Assembly: GCA_965212085.1 (NCBI GenBank)
Contig: OZ243042.1
Span: 434,001 to 498,000 of the forward strand
Source of the DNA: JAHRAW01 sp965212085
GTDB lineage: Bacteria > Pseudomonadota > Gammaproteobacteria > Arenicellales > Poriferihabitantaceae
Reading direction: 5' to 3'
Length of the DNA stretch: 64,000 nucleotides
This document shows positions 35,846 to 46,700 of this stretch, piece after piece. Within the stretch, counting starts at the first letter, position 1, and every line of letters begins with the position of its first letter. The position numbers and the translations under genes were made by a program. The notes beneath the pieces are model-generated. The model was given only the letters and a program-made list of their open reading frames with translations. It made no database searches and was not told the origin of the DNA.

Positions 35846-36163
35846 GAGAATTCTCCTGAAAGGGTGGTCGTGGTAGGCCGTGAATTTGCCGGATTATACC
35901 ATAATCCAGAGAAATGCCATCCCCCAAAATGGGCGGAATATGGCGGTTTTGGGGCTGGATTTCCGAGAGTGCCAAGTGTCCGTAAGCCGCTTGTGCGGCA
36001 ATGGACATTAACGCTCGGGTATTGTCTCTCATGGGTCGTACCTCTTGGGTTGGGGTTGGTCAGGCTATTCTGTCAGTGAAATAGTGAACTTTTACAATTC
36101 CGGCGAACGCGGGAATCCGCTAGAATACTTGTCGTCCGGCTTGAACAATTCCGCCATACCGCC
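35846..36163. promoter_or_regulatory. Intergenic region upstream of the autotransporter: -10-like box in a palindrome, reverse hairpin B, shared motif
   Basis: On the minus strand a TATAAT (plus coordinates 35893-35898) lies inside the palindrome GGATTATACCATAATCC (35891-35907), 48 nt before the ATG. No clear -35 was seen. A degenerate hairpin B in reverse orientation fills 35955-36020. At 36071-36098 a motif TGTCAGTGAAATAGTGAAC resembles one upstream of the giant autotransporter gene (60846-60871). No gene is seen. Confidence 0.45.
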
Positions 36164-36676
36164 ATGATCACCCTCGCTCAGTTCAACGGGCTGGAAACCA
36201 ACACCGCCCGGAAAATGGTTTCGCGGTGTTGCGCCAGCGTCCGCTGGGCGGAGCGCATGGTGGCGTCGCGGCCCTATCATTCGATGGATCAACTCACCGC
36301 CGCCGCAGACGCGCACTGGCGGGCCATGGCGCGGCGCGATTTCCTTGAAGCGTTTCGGGGTCATCCCAGAATCGGCCGCCCGGACTCTGCGGGCAATGAA
36401 CACGACGACACCCGCGCCATGGCCGGGCAGGAACAATCCGCCGTGGCCCAAGCGTCCGGCGAAGTTACCGACGCGCTGGCGAAGCACAACCGCGACTACG
36501 AGCAAAAGTTCGGCTTCATTTTCATGGTCTGCGCGAGCGGCAAATCCGCCGGGGAAATGCTCGGCCTGCTCCGCGCGCGGCTGGACAACACTTTGGAAAC
36601 AGAAATCGCCAACGCCGCCGAGGAGCAGCGTAAAATCACGCAACTCAGAATTCACAAACTGTTTGAACAGTCCTGA
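36164..36676 (+). CDS. uraD: 2-oxo-4-hydroxy-4-carboxy-5-ureidoimidazoline (OHCU) decarboxylase
   Basis: A 170-residue all-helical OHCU decarboxylase with the catalytic-histidine motif FRGHPRIG near residue 67 and the later block YEQKFGFIFMVCASGKSAGEML. It decarboxylates OHCU to S-allantoin, the third step after PuuD and UraH. It lies 16 bp upstream of uraH. Confidence 0.95.
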   Translation: MITLAQFNGLETNTARKMVSRCCASVRWAERMVASRPYHSMDQLTAAADAHWRAMARRDFLEAFRGHPRIGRPDSAGNEHDDTRAMAGQEQSAVAQASGEVTDALAKHNRDYEQKFGFIFMVCASGKSAGEMLGLLRARLDNTLETEIANAAEEQRKITQLRIHKLFEQS

Positions 36677-36692
36677 AACAACCGTGAACCAG

Positions 36693-37070
36693 ATGAGCCA
36701 AATCACCACCCACGTCCTCGACACCGCCCGCGGAAAACCCGCCACGGGATTGCGCCTGACCCTGGCCCGGCGGGACGGGGACGAATGGATTGAACTCGGC
36801 GCCGGCGTCACCGACGCGGATGGCCGCGTCTCCAACCTGCTCGCGCCCGGCGAAACCCTGCCTGCGGGGCGTTGCAAACTGACCTTCGACACCGGCGGCT
36901 ACCACCACCAGCACCACCACGCCAACGACCACGCCGGCAACGACGACGGCAACGTGCCGTGCTTCTATCCGCAAGTGGAAATCCAGTTCAGCGTTGCCGG
37001 CGACGGCCAGCACTATCACGTCCCGCTGCTGCTTAGCCCGTTCGGCTATTCCACCTACCGGGGCAGCTGA
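36693..37070 (+). CDS. uraH: 5-hydroxyisourate hydrolase with a His-rich loop
   Basis: A 125-residue transthyretin-like hydrolase. The N-terminal ITTHVLDTARGKPA and the C-terminal YRGS motif are the family marks. It hydrolyses 5-hydroxyisourate to OHCU. Residues 71-88 form an unusual insert rich in His, Asn and Asp (HHQHHHANDHAGNDDGNV) before CFYPQVEIQF, where relatives have a short loop. The ATG at 36693 was chosen; GTG 36684 would add three residues. Confidence 0.93.
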   Translation: MSQITTHVLDTARGKPATGLRLTLARRDGDEWIELGAGVTDADGRVSNLLAPGETLPAGRCKLTFDTGGYHHQHHHANDHAGNDDGNVPCFYPQVEIQFSVAGDGQHYHVPLLLSPFGYSTYRGS

Positions 37071-37117
37071 GCGGCGCACGGCGACCGGCCAACCCGTCAC
37101 CGTCACCGAAAAACAAC

Positions 37118-38275
37118 ATGCGCGCAGACTGGAATTACCCCACCTCGGTTCGCGTCGGGCGCGGGCGCATCGGCGAGTTGCCGGCGGTGTGCGCGGAGTT
37201 CGGCATCAAGGCGCCGCTGCTGGTTACCGACCCCGGACTGGCGCGGCTCCCGATGACCACCGCCATACTCGAGGCCTGCGAAAACCACGGCCTCGGCATC
37301 CGGGTATTCAGCGACATCAAACCCAACCCCACCGGCGAGAACGTGAACGACGGCGTCGCGGCGTTTCGCGGCGGCGGCCACGACGGCGTCATCGCCTTCG
37401 GCGGCGGCAGCGGCCTCGACGCCGGCAAGGCCGTGGCGGTGATGGCCGGGCAGGATTGTTCGCTGTGGGATCTGGAAGACACCGGCGACAACTGGCAACG
37501 CGCCGACGCCGCGCGCATCGCCCCGGTCATCGCCGCGCCCACCACCGCCGGAACCGGCTCCGAAGTGGGCCGCGCGGCGCTCATCGTCCACCCCGGCGAT
37601 CTGCGCAAGGTCGTCATCTTTCACCCGCAAATGCTGCCCGGCTGCGTCATTCTCGACCCCGAACTGACCGTCGGGCTGCCGCCGGCGCTGACCGCGGCCA
37701 CCGGAATGGACGCGCTGTCCCACAACCTTGAGGCGTATTGCGCGCCGGCGTTTCATCCCATGGCCGAGGGCATCGCCATCGAAGGCATGCGCCTGGTCAA
37801 AAACCACCTGCCCACGGCGGTGGCCGACGGCGCGAACCTTGAGGCGCGCACCGGGATGCTGGTGGCCTCTACCATGGGCGCCACGGCGTTCCAGCGCGGC
37901 CTCGGCGCCATGCACGCCCTCGCCCATCCATTGGGCGCGGTTTATGACGCCCACCACGGCACCTTGAACGCCATCCTCATGCCCTACGTGCTGACCGCCA
38001 ACCGCCCGGCCATTGAAGAGCGCATCGCGCGGCTGGCCCGGCAACTTGAACTGGCGGAGGATTTTGACGGCTTCGTGGCGTGGGTGCTTGCACTTCGCAA
38101 GGGGATCGGCATCCCCAACGACCTGTCGCAGATCGGCATTGACGACGCGCGGCTCAGCGAGATCAGCGAGATGGCCGTGGCCGACCCGTCCGCCGCCACC
38201 AACCCGATTCCCTTCGACGCCGCCGCCTACGCCGGCATCGCCGCGCGCGCGGTCAGGGGCATCATCGCCCCATAA
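37118..38275 (+). CDS. Iron-containing (group III) alcohol dehydrogenase
   Basis: A 385-residue NAD(P)-dependent alcohol dehydrogenase of the iron-dependent family. NAD-binding motif GVIAFGGGSGLDAGKAVAV, then IAAPTTAGTGSEVGRAAL. Metal ligands are expected in TGMDALSHNLEAYC, GAMHALAHPLGAVYDAHHG. The substrate is unknown. It lies 47 bp after uraH and may share its transcript, but a role in purine breakdown is not established. Confidence 0.92.
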   Translation: MRADWNYPTSVRVGRGRIGELPAVCAEFGIKAPLLVTDPGLARLPMTTAILEACENHGLGIRVFSDIKPNPTGENVNDGVAAFRGGGHDGVIAFGGGSGLDAGKAVAVMAGQDCSLWDLEDTGDNWQRADAARIAPVIAAPTTAGTGSEVGRAALIVHPGDLRKVVIFHPQMLPGCVILDPELTVGLPPALTAATGMDALSHNLEAYCAPAFHPMAEGIAIEGMRLVKNHLPTAVADGANLEARTGMLVASTMGATAFQRGLGAMHALAHPLGAVYDAHHGTLNAILMPYVLTANRPAIEERIARLARQLELAEDFDGFVAWVLALRKGIGIPNDLSQIGIDDARLSEISEMAVADPSAATNPIPFDAAAYAGIAARAVRGIIAP

Positions 38276-38311
38276 AAAACCCCGCCGGAATCTTCAAGCG
38301 ACCCGGCGGGG
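38274..38311 (-). terminator. Rho-independent terminator for the amt transcript
   Basis: Stem CCCCGCCGG (38280-38288) pairs with CCGGCGGGG (38303-38311) over a 14-nt loop. Six A on the plus strand (38274-38279) give a U6 tract for minus-strand transcripts. The A run overlaps the stop codon of the alcohol dehydrogenase gene. Confidence 0.8.
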
Positions 38312-38345
38312 GTGATGCGCGAAAAGCGCGGTGGAGGGAGGGGAG

Positions 38346-38522
38346 TTAGCCCCCGTCCCCGTGCGCTTGTTCGGCGGCGTTTTCGGCTTTGAGGGAGGTC
38401 AGGATCGGGATGATGCACAAAATCACCATCACCCAGAACCACAATACCGCCCCGCCGGAACCGGCCCAGTTAAAAAACGCGGCGGCTCCTTCCCAGGTAG
38501 TGATAGGACTGGAATTGAACAT
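38346..38522 (-). CDS. Small single-membrane-span protein downstream of amt
   Basis: A 58-codon ORF with ATG at 38522 preceded by AGAGG at good spacing. The product starts MFNSSPITTWEGAAAFFNWA, has one hydrophobic segment (VLWFWVMVILCIIPILTSL) and a short charged tail (KAENAAEQAHGDGG). It lies 33 bp after amt, before a terminator. No family is recognised. It may be an accessory or regulatory peptide of the ammonium transporter, which is inference from position. Confidence 0.6.
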   Translation of the reverse strand: MFNSSPITTWEGAAAFFNWAGSGGAVLWFWVMVILCIIPILTSLKAENAAEQAHGDGG

Positions 38523-38555
38523 GTTGAATACCTCTGGTTAGGGTTACGGTTAGGG

Positions 38556-39860
38556 TTAACTTTTGATCTGCTCGGGGTAGGCGTCGTTTTCAATTTCAAC
38601 GTCCATACCGATGCTCTGCACGCCGTCGCTGGCGCGCAGCACGCCGCAGATCTTGAAGATGAGGGACAGCACGTAGCCCGGCACGAAGCCGATCAGGACC
38701 ATCACGATCATGCCCATGAACTGGCCGTAGAAGCTGATGGCCGGGATGCCTTCGGCGTGGGACGGATAACCGCCCATGAAAATCCCCACGGCGAGCAGGC
38801 CCCAGATGCCGCAAACGCCGTGCACGGAAACCGCGCCCACGGCGTCGTCGATTTTCATCTTGTCGAGGAAGCCCGCGGCGATGGGGCCGAGAACCCCGCC
38901 ACCGAAGCCAACGCAGAACGCCAGGCTCGGATCCCATATATCAAGCCCCGCGGCGGCGGAGATGACCCCGCACAACGCGCCGGACATCATCCAGAACGGG
39001 TCGCGGGTTTTGGCGTAACCGCCGATGATGCCGCCGGCGACGCCCATCAGGATATTGAAGCAAAACGCCGACAGCGTGGTGTAACCGCCGTAGATGTTGA
39101 CCCACTGGCCGGTGCCGTTGTAGAGCAGGCAGCCGGCGAAAAACCCGAAGAACCCGACCACGATCACCATCAACCCGACCTTGGTCATGGGCAGGCTGTG
39201 GCCCTGGATGCGGTTTGAGGTGCCGTCGGCGTTGTACTTGCCGACCCGCGGCCCGAGGTTGATCAACACGCCGAGGGCGAAGAACCCGGAAATGATGTGC
39301 ACCACGCCGGAGGCGCCGACGTCGTGATAGCCCCACTTGGTGACCATCCAGCCATCGGGATGCCAGCCCCAGGCCGCCGACAGTATCCACGCCACCGAGC
39401 CGAGGAACACCGCCAGGCAGATGAACGCCGCCATGCGGATGCGCTCGATGACCGCGCCGGACATTATCGAAGCGGTGGTGCAGGCGAACAACGTGAACGC
39501 CCCCCAGAATACGCCGCTGGCGTTATCCTGCAAGTTCGGCCCCATGGAGTCACCCCACGGCACGCCGCCCGCGCCCGCCGCAAAATCCGGCACGAAGCCG
39601 TTGTACATCGCCAGGTAAATCCACCACCCGAACATGTAAAACGTCGGTATCACGAAGGCGAAGGCGAGGATGTTCTTGGTGCCCGAAGCCAGGGTATGCT
39701 TGACCCGCGACGCGCCCATCTCGTACATCAGGAATCCGGCGTGAATCAAGACCATGATGGCGGTCGCCCAGAAATAGTAAATCTCAAGGTTGATGGACGT
39801 GGTCCACGTCATCTGCCCCTGGATTTCCGTCAGCGCCGCTTCGATTTCTGCTGGTGTCAT
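38556..39860 (-). CDS. amt: Ammonium transporter (Amt family)
   Basis: A 434-residue Amt/MEP/Rh channel with about eleven hydrophobic segments. Typical parts are AGFLMYEMGASRVKHTLASG, SGVVHIISGFFALG, and the HGVCGIWGLLAVGIF region with a conserved pore-lining His. It conducts ammonia/ammonium across the inner membrane. No glnK gene is adjacent. Purine breakdown releases urea and ammonia, so location beside these genes fits nitrogen scavenging. Confidence 0.93.
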   Translation of the reverse strand: MTPAEIEAALTEIQGQMTWTTSINLEIYYFWATAIMVLIHAGFLMYEMGASRVKHTLASGTKNILAFAFVIPTFYMFGWWIYLAMYNGFVPDFAAGAGGVPWGDSMGPNLQDNASGVFWGAFTLFACTTASIMSGAVIERIRMAAFICLAVFLGSVAWILSAAWGWHPDGWMVTKWGYHDVGASGVVHIISGFFALGVLINLGPRVGKYNADGTSNRIQGHSLPMTKVGLMVIVVGFFGFFAGCLLYNGTGQWVNIYGGYTTLSAFCFNILMGVAGGIIGGYAKTRDPFWMMSGALCGVISAAAGLDIWDPSLAFCVGFGGGVLGPIAAGFLDKMKIDDAVGAVSVHGVCGIWGLLAVGIFMGGYPSHAEGIPAISFYGQFMGMIVMVLIGFVPGYVLSLIFKICGVLRASDGVQSIGMDVEIENDAYPEQIKS

Positions 39861-40711
39861 TTGTTCTCTCCCGTCAGGTTTGCGTTAAGGGAAATATATG
39901 GCTTTTGGCGCGACGATGCAAATCCCGGCATCCACGCCGGGCCGCAAGCAGGGGTATTTCTTTTAATTCAAGGAGTTACGCCAGCGGCTGACACAGCCGG
40001 CCACTGACAGTCCGGCTACCGCCGAAAGAGTTTGAACGGCGGCGGGAACCTTGTGCACGAACAGGGGGGCGCATTCGCGGGGCACCCTTTTGCGGGGGCA
40101 GGGGGCGGGGACCCCCGCACCCCCCTGTGCGGCGCAGGGAAACTCCTGTTTCCAGCGCCGCGCGCACATCCTTGTGCGCGACAGTCCGGCTGGCGCCGAA
40201 CCAAAAAAACTGGATTCCCGATACGATGAAAAATATGGTCGCTGCGCTCCCTATTTTTCTATCGTTCGGGAATGACGGCAGAGGCGTAAGGGAGGGCAAA
40301 GGAAGCGCAAAAAAAACGACCAAGCCTCATCGTTTCCCTTGTCCGTCTTTACACCTCTGCGGCCGTCCAACCGGCGGCGTAGCCGCTAACTTCGGCGTGC
40401 GCAGGGACGCGCACGGCGGCGCTGGAAACAGGATGTTTCCCCGCGCCGCAAGGGGGGTCTGCGGGGGGTCTCCCCCCGCAAATGCGCGTCACGCGCAACC
40501 GCCCCCCGCGCAAGCGGCTCGGACACTTGCGTACTCGGGAATCCAGCGGCACACGACCCCCGCCGGTATAACCCCTGGATTCCCGAATAGCGATGAAAAA
40601 TATGGTCGCTGGCGCTCCCTATTTTTCTATCGTTCGGGAATGACAGCGAGGTGAGGCGGGAATTCAGCGTCCAATCGGGGACAGGTCGCGACCTGTCCAT
40701 GCCAATCCAAT
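39861..40711. repeat. Large repeat cluster between amt and the giant autotransporter gene
   Basis: No gene is seen in 851 bp. From left to right: element C (acagtccggct, near 40008), element D (about 40065-40200; GGGGACCCCCGCACCCCCCT, then GAAACTCCTGTTTCCAGCGC), hairpin A (40210-40278), element E (about 40290-40510), a right half of hairpin B (40511-40546), a second hairpin A (40575-40644) and the GGGACAGGTC palindrome (40677-40698). The stretch 40210-40546 recurs almost unchanged at 62455-62817. Confidence 0.85.
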
Positions 40712-43700
40712 TTAGAAGCGCAGCGTCCCGGTCACCCGAATATCGTTGTCATCGTTCGCGGTGCGCTCGCCGGTCAACTCCAATCGCAACCCGGGTTTGC
40801 TCCATTTGCCCAGCGCGTTGGATAAGTCTATTCCCATTCGCTGGCTGCGGCCGTCTTTGGTCCAGGTGGGTTCCAGGGTGAAAGTTACGCCACGCCCTTG
40901 TGCGCCGGGGTCGAGGCGGGCTTGTACGCCGGCGTCCCATTCATCGTAACCGCTCTCGGCATGCACCACCAGGAAAGTGGTTCGGCCCCGCACGCTCCAG
41001 CCGTTGGCCGGGTTGTGGTAATTGAAGCCGAGACCCACATCCGCACCGCCGCCGCGTTCGGCGTCTCCGTCATCCCAGCGCATACCCAACTCCCAGTTCG
41101 GCGTGAATACCCCGCCACCGGCGGACGCTTCCCCGGGCCGGCGCCCTTCCACGGCCAGCCGCAGGCGTTGGGCGGTGGCGTCTACGCCCATTATGGTGGC
41201 CTCACGGTCGGATTCCAGGTCTATGGCGAAAGCGCTGGCTTTCCACGACAGTTCGGTGCGCGCAAAGGCGCGGTTGAGGTCGCCGTGCGCGCCGAAGGCG
41301 AACATCTGCATACCAATATCCACGTCAATGGCGCCGGACGCATCGCTCAGTTCGGCATCGCCCTCGCCGTAGCCGAGCATCGCCCAGGCGTTGGTGGCGT
41401 CGTTAGGCTGCCACTGAATATAGGGCAAGACGCTGGTCAGGTCGGCGTCGAGGTCGCCCGCGTTGCCATCGGCGGCGGCGTTATAGTCTATATCGCCGCT
41501 GCTTTCGGAGATGGCGAGGCCGAGGCGGGTGCCGGCGGGGGTCAGGTAGTCCATACCGAGGTAGCGGGAGGCGACGTCGCCGTCAACGCTGAAATGGTCG
41601 TCATCGCCGTCGAAGTTGCCGGTGGTGGCGCGGCCCCAGAAACTCCAGGCGGAGGGGGTGGCGGTGCCGGTGCCGGTGGCGTCGTCATCGAGGGCGAAGT
41701 GGAAGGCGCTTTTCATCAGGAGGTCGTGGCCGGACATGAGGGTGGTTGCGCTGGCGCGGGTTTGTGGGGGGGAGTCCCCCCACGCCCCCCTTTGCGGCGC
41801 GGGGAAACTCCTGTTTCCAGCGCCGCGCGCACATCCCTGTGCGCGACAGTCCGGCTGCGCCGGAAGGGTTTGAATGGAATCTCCACCCCCGTTCAAGTGC
41901 GCGAGTGCGGACAGGTCACGACCTGTCCCTGCGGCTGCCGGAAGGGTTTCCGGAGTCCCGTATATGCGGGAATCCAGCGTCCCGGCGGGGTCAGGCGCCA
42001 TATCAAACTTGTGGCCGCCGATGGTGAAGTGGCTGGTGTTCGTGCGGGCGGGGGTGGAGAGGTAGTCCTCAAACATCCCCACCGTGCCGGTCGCAAAGGC
42101 GCGGCCAAAGGCGGCCAGGGTCTTTTCCAGGGCGCGTTCGGAAGCGCGGCCTACGCGGACGGTGACGTCTAACGCCGGGCCGGGCCTGCCTTCCGAGGTG
42201 GCGGTCAGGGTGAACTCCATGGTGGTGCGCTCTTCGGGGGCCATGAAAGTGACCATTGGGGCGCGGCCATCAGCCGGGGCAAAGGTGACGAGTTGGGGCG
42301 GGGCGTGTGCCCATTGATAGGTAATCATGCTGTCGTCGCTGTCCGGGTCGGTGCCGCTGCCGGTGAGGGTGACCATCTCGCCTTCTTCCACGGTTGCGCT
42401 CGCGCCCGCCCGGCCGTTGATCATGGCGGTGGCGGTGGGCGGGTCGTCGGGGAAGGCGCCGGCGTTGAGGGTGATGGTGATGACGCTGTCAATCGTAATG
42501 TCGCCGATGGTGGTTTGGATACCGAAGGAGTCGGTGTCGAAATCGTCGGGGCCGCGTTCTTTGGTGGCCGGGCGGCTGTTATCCATGGTGTAGGTCCAGG
42601 AGTCGTCAACGTTGCGGGTCTGGGCGCCGAGGGTCACGGTGCCATACATGGGCTGGCGGGTGATGCGGTGGGTGGGGGTTTCGCCGGCCGCGTTGGTGAC
42701 CGTCAGGGTGCCTTCGGCGATGCCGCCGCTTGCGCGGTTGCCTTCTTCGTCCAGGACGAGGGGGGTGGCGGTGGGGTTGGTGGCGTCAATGCCGGGGCCG
42801 GTGATGGACGGCTGTTCGACGGTGAGCGCGACCGTGGCGGCGGCGGTGGCGCGGGCGTCATCAGTGACGGTCAGGGTCAGGGCGACGTCCATCGTGCCGC
42901 CGGCGAGGGTCGGCGCGGTCCAGGTGGTGTTGCGGTTGGCGTCGTTGGTGAAGCTGCCTTCGCCGGACGGGGTGGTGGTCCAGGCGTAGGTCAGGGTGGC
43001 GCCGGTGTCCGGGTCGGTGGCGGCGGCGCGCAGGGTGACCGGGAGGCCGGACAAGACGTTGCCCGCATCCGGCTCGCTGATGGCGGCTTCGGGCGCGTCG
43101 TTGGCGCCGGTGATGGTGAGGGTAACGTCCACGGTGGCGGCGGGGTTCACGGAGGCGGTAACGGTGAAGGTGTCTTCAGCGGTGGCTCCCGCCGCCAGGG
43201 CGTTGGTGTCGTCGTCGGAGTCGTCCAGGGTGTAGGTCCAGGCGCGGTTGGCGGCGATGCTGAAGCGGCCGTAGGTGCCGGGGACGTCGGTTTGGGCGAC
43301 AACGTTTTTGTTGGTGCTGCCAGTGGTGACGGTCAGGGTGCCGGTGGCGGTGGCGGTGCCGGCGGATGTGCCGGCCTCAACGACCGTACCGGTGATGACG
43401 CCGCCGAAGTCGGCCTCCACCGCGACCGGGTTGACGGTGACCCGCGCGCTGTCTGTGGCGGGCGGGGTGGCGTCATCGGTAACGGTCAGGATCAGGGTGA
43501 CGGCGGCGGTGCCGCTTTCGGAGGCGGTCCAGGTGGTGCTGGCGGCGGCGGCATCGGCGAAATTGCCCCGGTCCGGCGGTTGAGTGCTCCATGCGTAGGT
43601 CAGGGTGGCGCCGGTATCCGGGTCGCTACTGCTGCTGCCGGTAACCGTAACAACGACGCCGAACTCAACGTCCATCCCGTCGGCGGGCGCGCTGATGGCG

Positions 43701-46700
43701 GCGGTGGGCGCGTCATTCGTGCCGGTGATGGTGATCGTAACCTGGGTGGCGGGGCCAACGACGGAGGTTGCGGTCAGGACGTCGTCCATGGCGTCGCCGT
43801 CGGCCAGGGCGTTGACGGCGGCGATGTTGCCGGCGTTGCCGCCGATGGTATAGGTCCAGTTGCCGGTGGCGCCGATGCTGAACAGGCCGTAGGTTCCATC
43901 CAGATTCTCGGCGACGAATTCCTCGCTGCCGCCGGCCGGGTTGTCAATGGTCAGGGCGCCGGTGGCGGTGGCGGGGCCGCTGTCTTCGGTGAGCGCGCCG
44001 GTGGTATCGCCGGAGAAGGCGAGCGGCACCACCATGATGATTACCGGCGTCGCGGCGGTGTCGGCGGCGCCGTCGCTGACCATCAAGTTCAGCGTAACGC
44101 TCGTGGCGGTGCCGCTGTCGGGCGCGGTCCAGGTGGTGTCGGCGGCGTTCGCATTGGCAAAACTGCCGGTGTTCGCCGGGGTCGTGCTCCACGCGTACTG
44201 CAAGGCCGTTCCGGTGTCCGGGTCTGACCCGGCGCCGGTGACGGCGATCCGCCCGCCGAACACTGCCATGGTATTCGGCTGCGGTGTGCGGATGGTGGCG
44301 GTGGGTGGGTCGTTGGCGCCGGTGACGGTGATGGTGATGTCCTGCGTGACGGCGTTGTCGTCATTCGCCATGACGGTGAAGATGTCGGTCGGAGTGTCGC
44401 TTGCGCCGAGCGCATTGACGGCTTGCTCGTTTTCGGTGCTGCCGCCCAGCGTGTAAGTCCAGACGCCCTGCGTGGTGATACCGAACAGGCCGTAATCGCC
44501 GTCCGTATCGGTCTGCGTCACGAAGGTTACGTCGTTGCCGGGGTTCGGGTTGGTGATCGTCAGGGTGTTGCTCGCCATCATTGCCGCCGCGTTGCCGTCT
44601 TCGGTAACCGTGCCGGTGGCGGCGCCGTTGATCACAAGCGGCGTCATCATCACCGTGACGGCGACCGTGGCGCTATGGGATGCGTTTGCGGCACTGCTGG
44701 TATCCGTGACCATCAGGCTCAACGTGACGGGGTCGTTGATGACCTGTGCACCGGCAGTCCAGGTGGTGCTCGCGGTATTCGGCGCGGCAAAACTGCCCTG
44801 CCCCGCCGGTGTCGTCGTCCACATATAAGTCAGGGTGGCGGCCTCGCCGTCGTCCGGGTCGGCGCCGCTACCGGTCACCGTAATGACCTCATCAAACATC
44901 GCCGAAGTCCCGGCGACCGGCGCGCTGATGGTCGCGGTCGGCCGGTCGTTGGCGCCGTTGACGGTGACGATGATCTCCTGCGTAACATTGTTGTCGGCGT
45001 TCGCCATGACGGTGAAGGTGTCGGTCGGGCTGTCGCTTGCGCCCAGCGCGTTGACGGCATCCACGTTTTCGGTATTGCCGCCCAGCGTGTAAGTCCACTC
45101 GCCTGCGGCGTTGATCCCGAACAAGCCGTAAGTGCCGTCCGCATCGGTCTGCGGCACGAAAGTCGTGTCGCCGTCCGCTTCCGGGTGGCTCACCGTCAGG
45201 GTGTCGCCGGTCGTGGTCTCGGCGGCCGTGCCGTCTTCCGTCACGGCGCCGGTGGCGACGCCGCTGATCGTAAGCGGCGCCACCGTGATGCCGGTTACCG
45301 AAGCGGTGGCGGTGGCGGTGCCGTCACTCACCTCCAGTTGCAGCGTCACGGTCACGGCACTGTCCGGCGCAGTCCACATCGTGGCGGCGGCGTTCGCATC
45401 GTCAAAACTGCCGGTGTCCGCCGGCGTCGTGCTCCACGTGTATTCCAGGCTGTCGCCGTTATCCGGGTCGCTGCCGCTGCCGCTGAGACTCAAACGCCCG
45501 CCGGAAGCCACCGGGGTATTCGCCGCCGGCGCGCTGATGGTGGCGGTCGGCGCGTCGTTGGCGCCGGTGACGGTGATCGTGATCGTCTGCGTGACGTTGT
45601 TGTCGTCATTCGCCATGACGGTGAAGGTGTCGGTCGGACTGTCGCTTGCGCCGAGCGCATTGACGGCTTGCTCGTTTTCAGTGCTGCCGCCAAGCGTGTA
45701 AGTCCAGACGCCCTGCGCGGTGATGCCGAACAGGCCGTAATCGCCGTCCGCATCGGTCTGCGTCACGAAGGTCGCGTCGTTGCCGGGGTTCGGGTTGGTG
45801 ATCGTCAAGGTGTTACTCGCCATCATTGCCGCCGCGTTGCCGTCTTCGGTGACCGTGCCGGTGGCGGCGCCGTTGATCACAAGCGGCGTCATCATCACCG
45901 TGACGTTGACCGTGGCGCTATGGGATGCGTTGGCGGTGCTGCTGGTATCCGTGACCGTCAGGCTCAACGTGACGGGGTCGTTGATGGCCTGTGCGCCGGC
46001 GGTCCAGGTGGTGCTCGCGGCGTTCGGCGCGGCAAAACTGCCCTGCCCCGCCGGTGTCGTCGTCCACATATAAGTCAGGGTGGCGGCCTCGCCGTCGTCC
46101 GGGTCGGCGCCGCTACCGGTCACGGTGATGACCTCATCAAACATCGCCGAAGTCCCGGTGACCGGCGCGCTGATGGTCGCGGTCGGCCGGTCGTTGGCGC
46201 CGGTGATGGTGATGGTGATCTCCTGCGTAACATTGTTGTCGGCGTTCGCCATGACGGTGAAGGTGTCGGTCGGGCTGTCGCTTGCGCCCAGCGCGTTGAC
46301 GGCATCCACGTTTTCGGTATTGCCGCCCAGCGTGTAAGTCCACTCGCCCTCGGCGTTGATCCCGAACAGGCCGTAAGTGCCGTCCGCATCGGTCTGCGGC
46401 ACGAAAGTCGTGTCGCCGTCCGCTTCCGGGTGGCTCACCGTCAAGGTGTCGCCGGTCGTGGTCTCGGCGGCCGTGCCGTCTTCCGTCACGGCGCCGGTGG
46501 CGACGCCGCTGATCGTAATCGGCGCCACCGTGATGCCGGTTACCGAGGCGGTGGCGGTGGCGGTGCCGTCACTCACCTCCAGTTGCAGCGTCACGGTCAC
46601 GGCACTGTCCGGCGCAGTCCACATCGTGGCGGCGGCACTGTCATCGTCAAAACTGCCGGTGTCCGCCGGCGTCGTGCTCCACGTGTATTCCAGGCTGTCG

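Noticed and set aside
38537..38560. Telomere-like GGTTAGGGTTACGGTTAGGG before amt stop
   Set aside because: Only three imperfect copies within a short gap between amt and the small membrane protein gene; chance similarity is sufficient.
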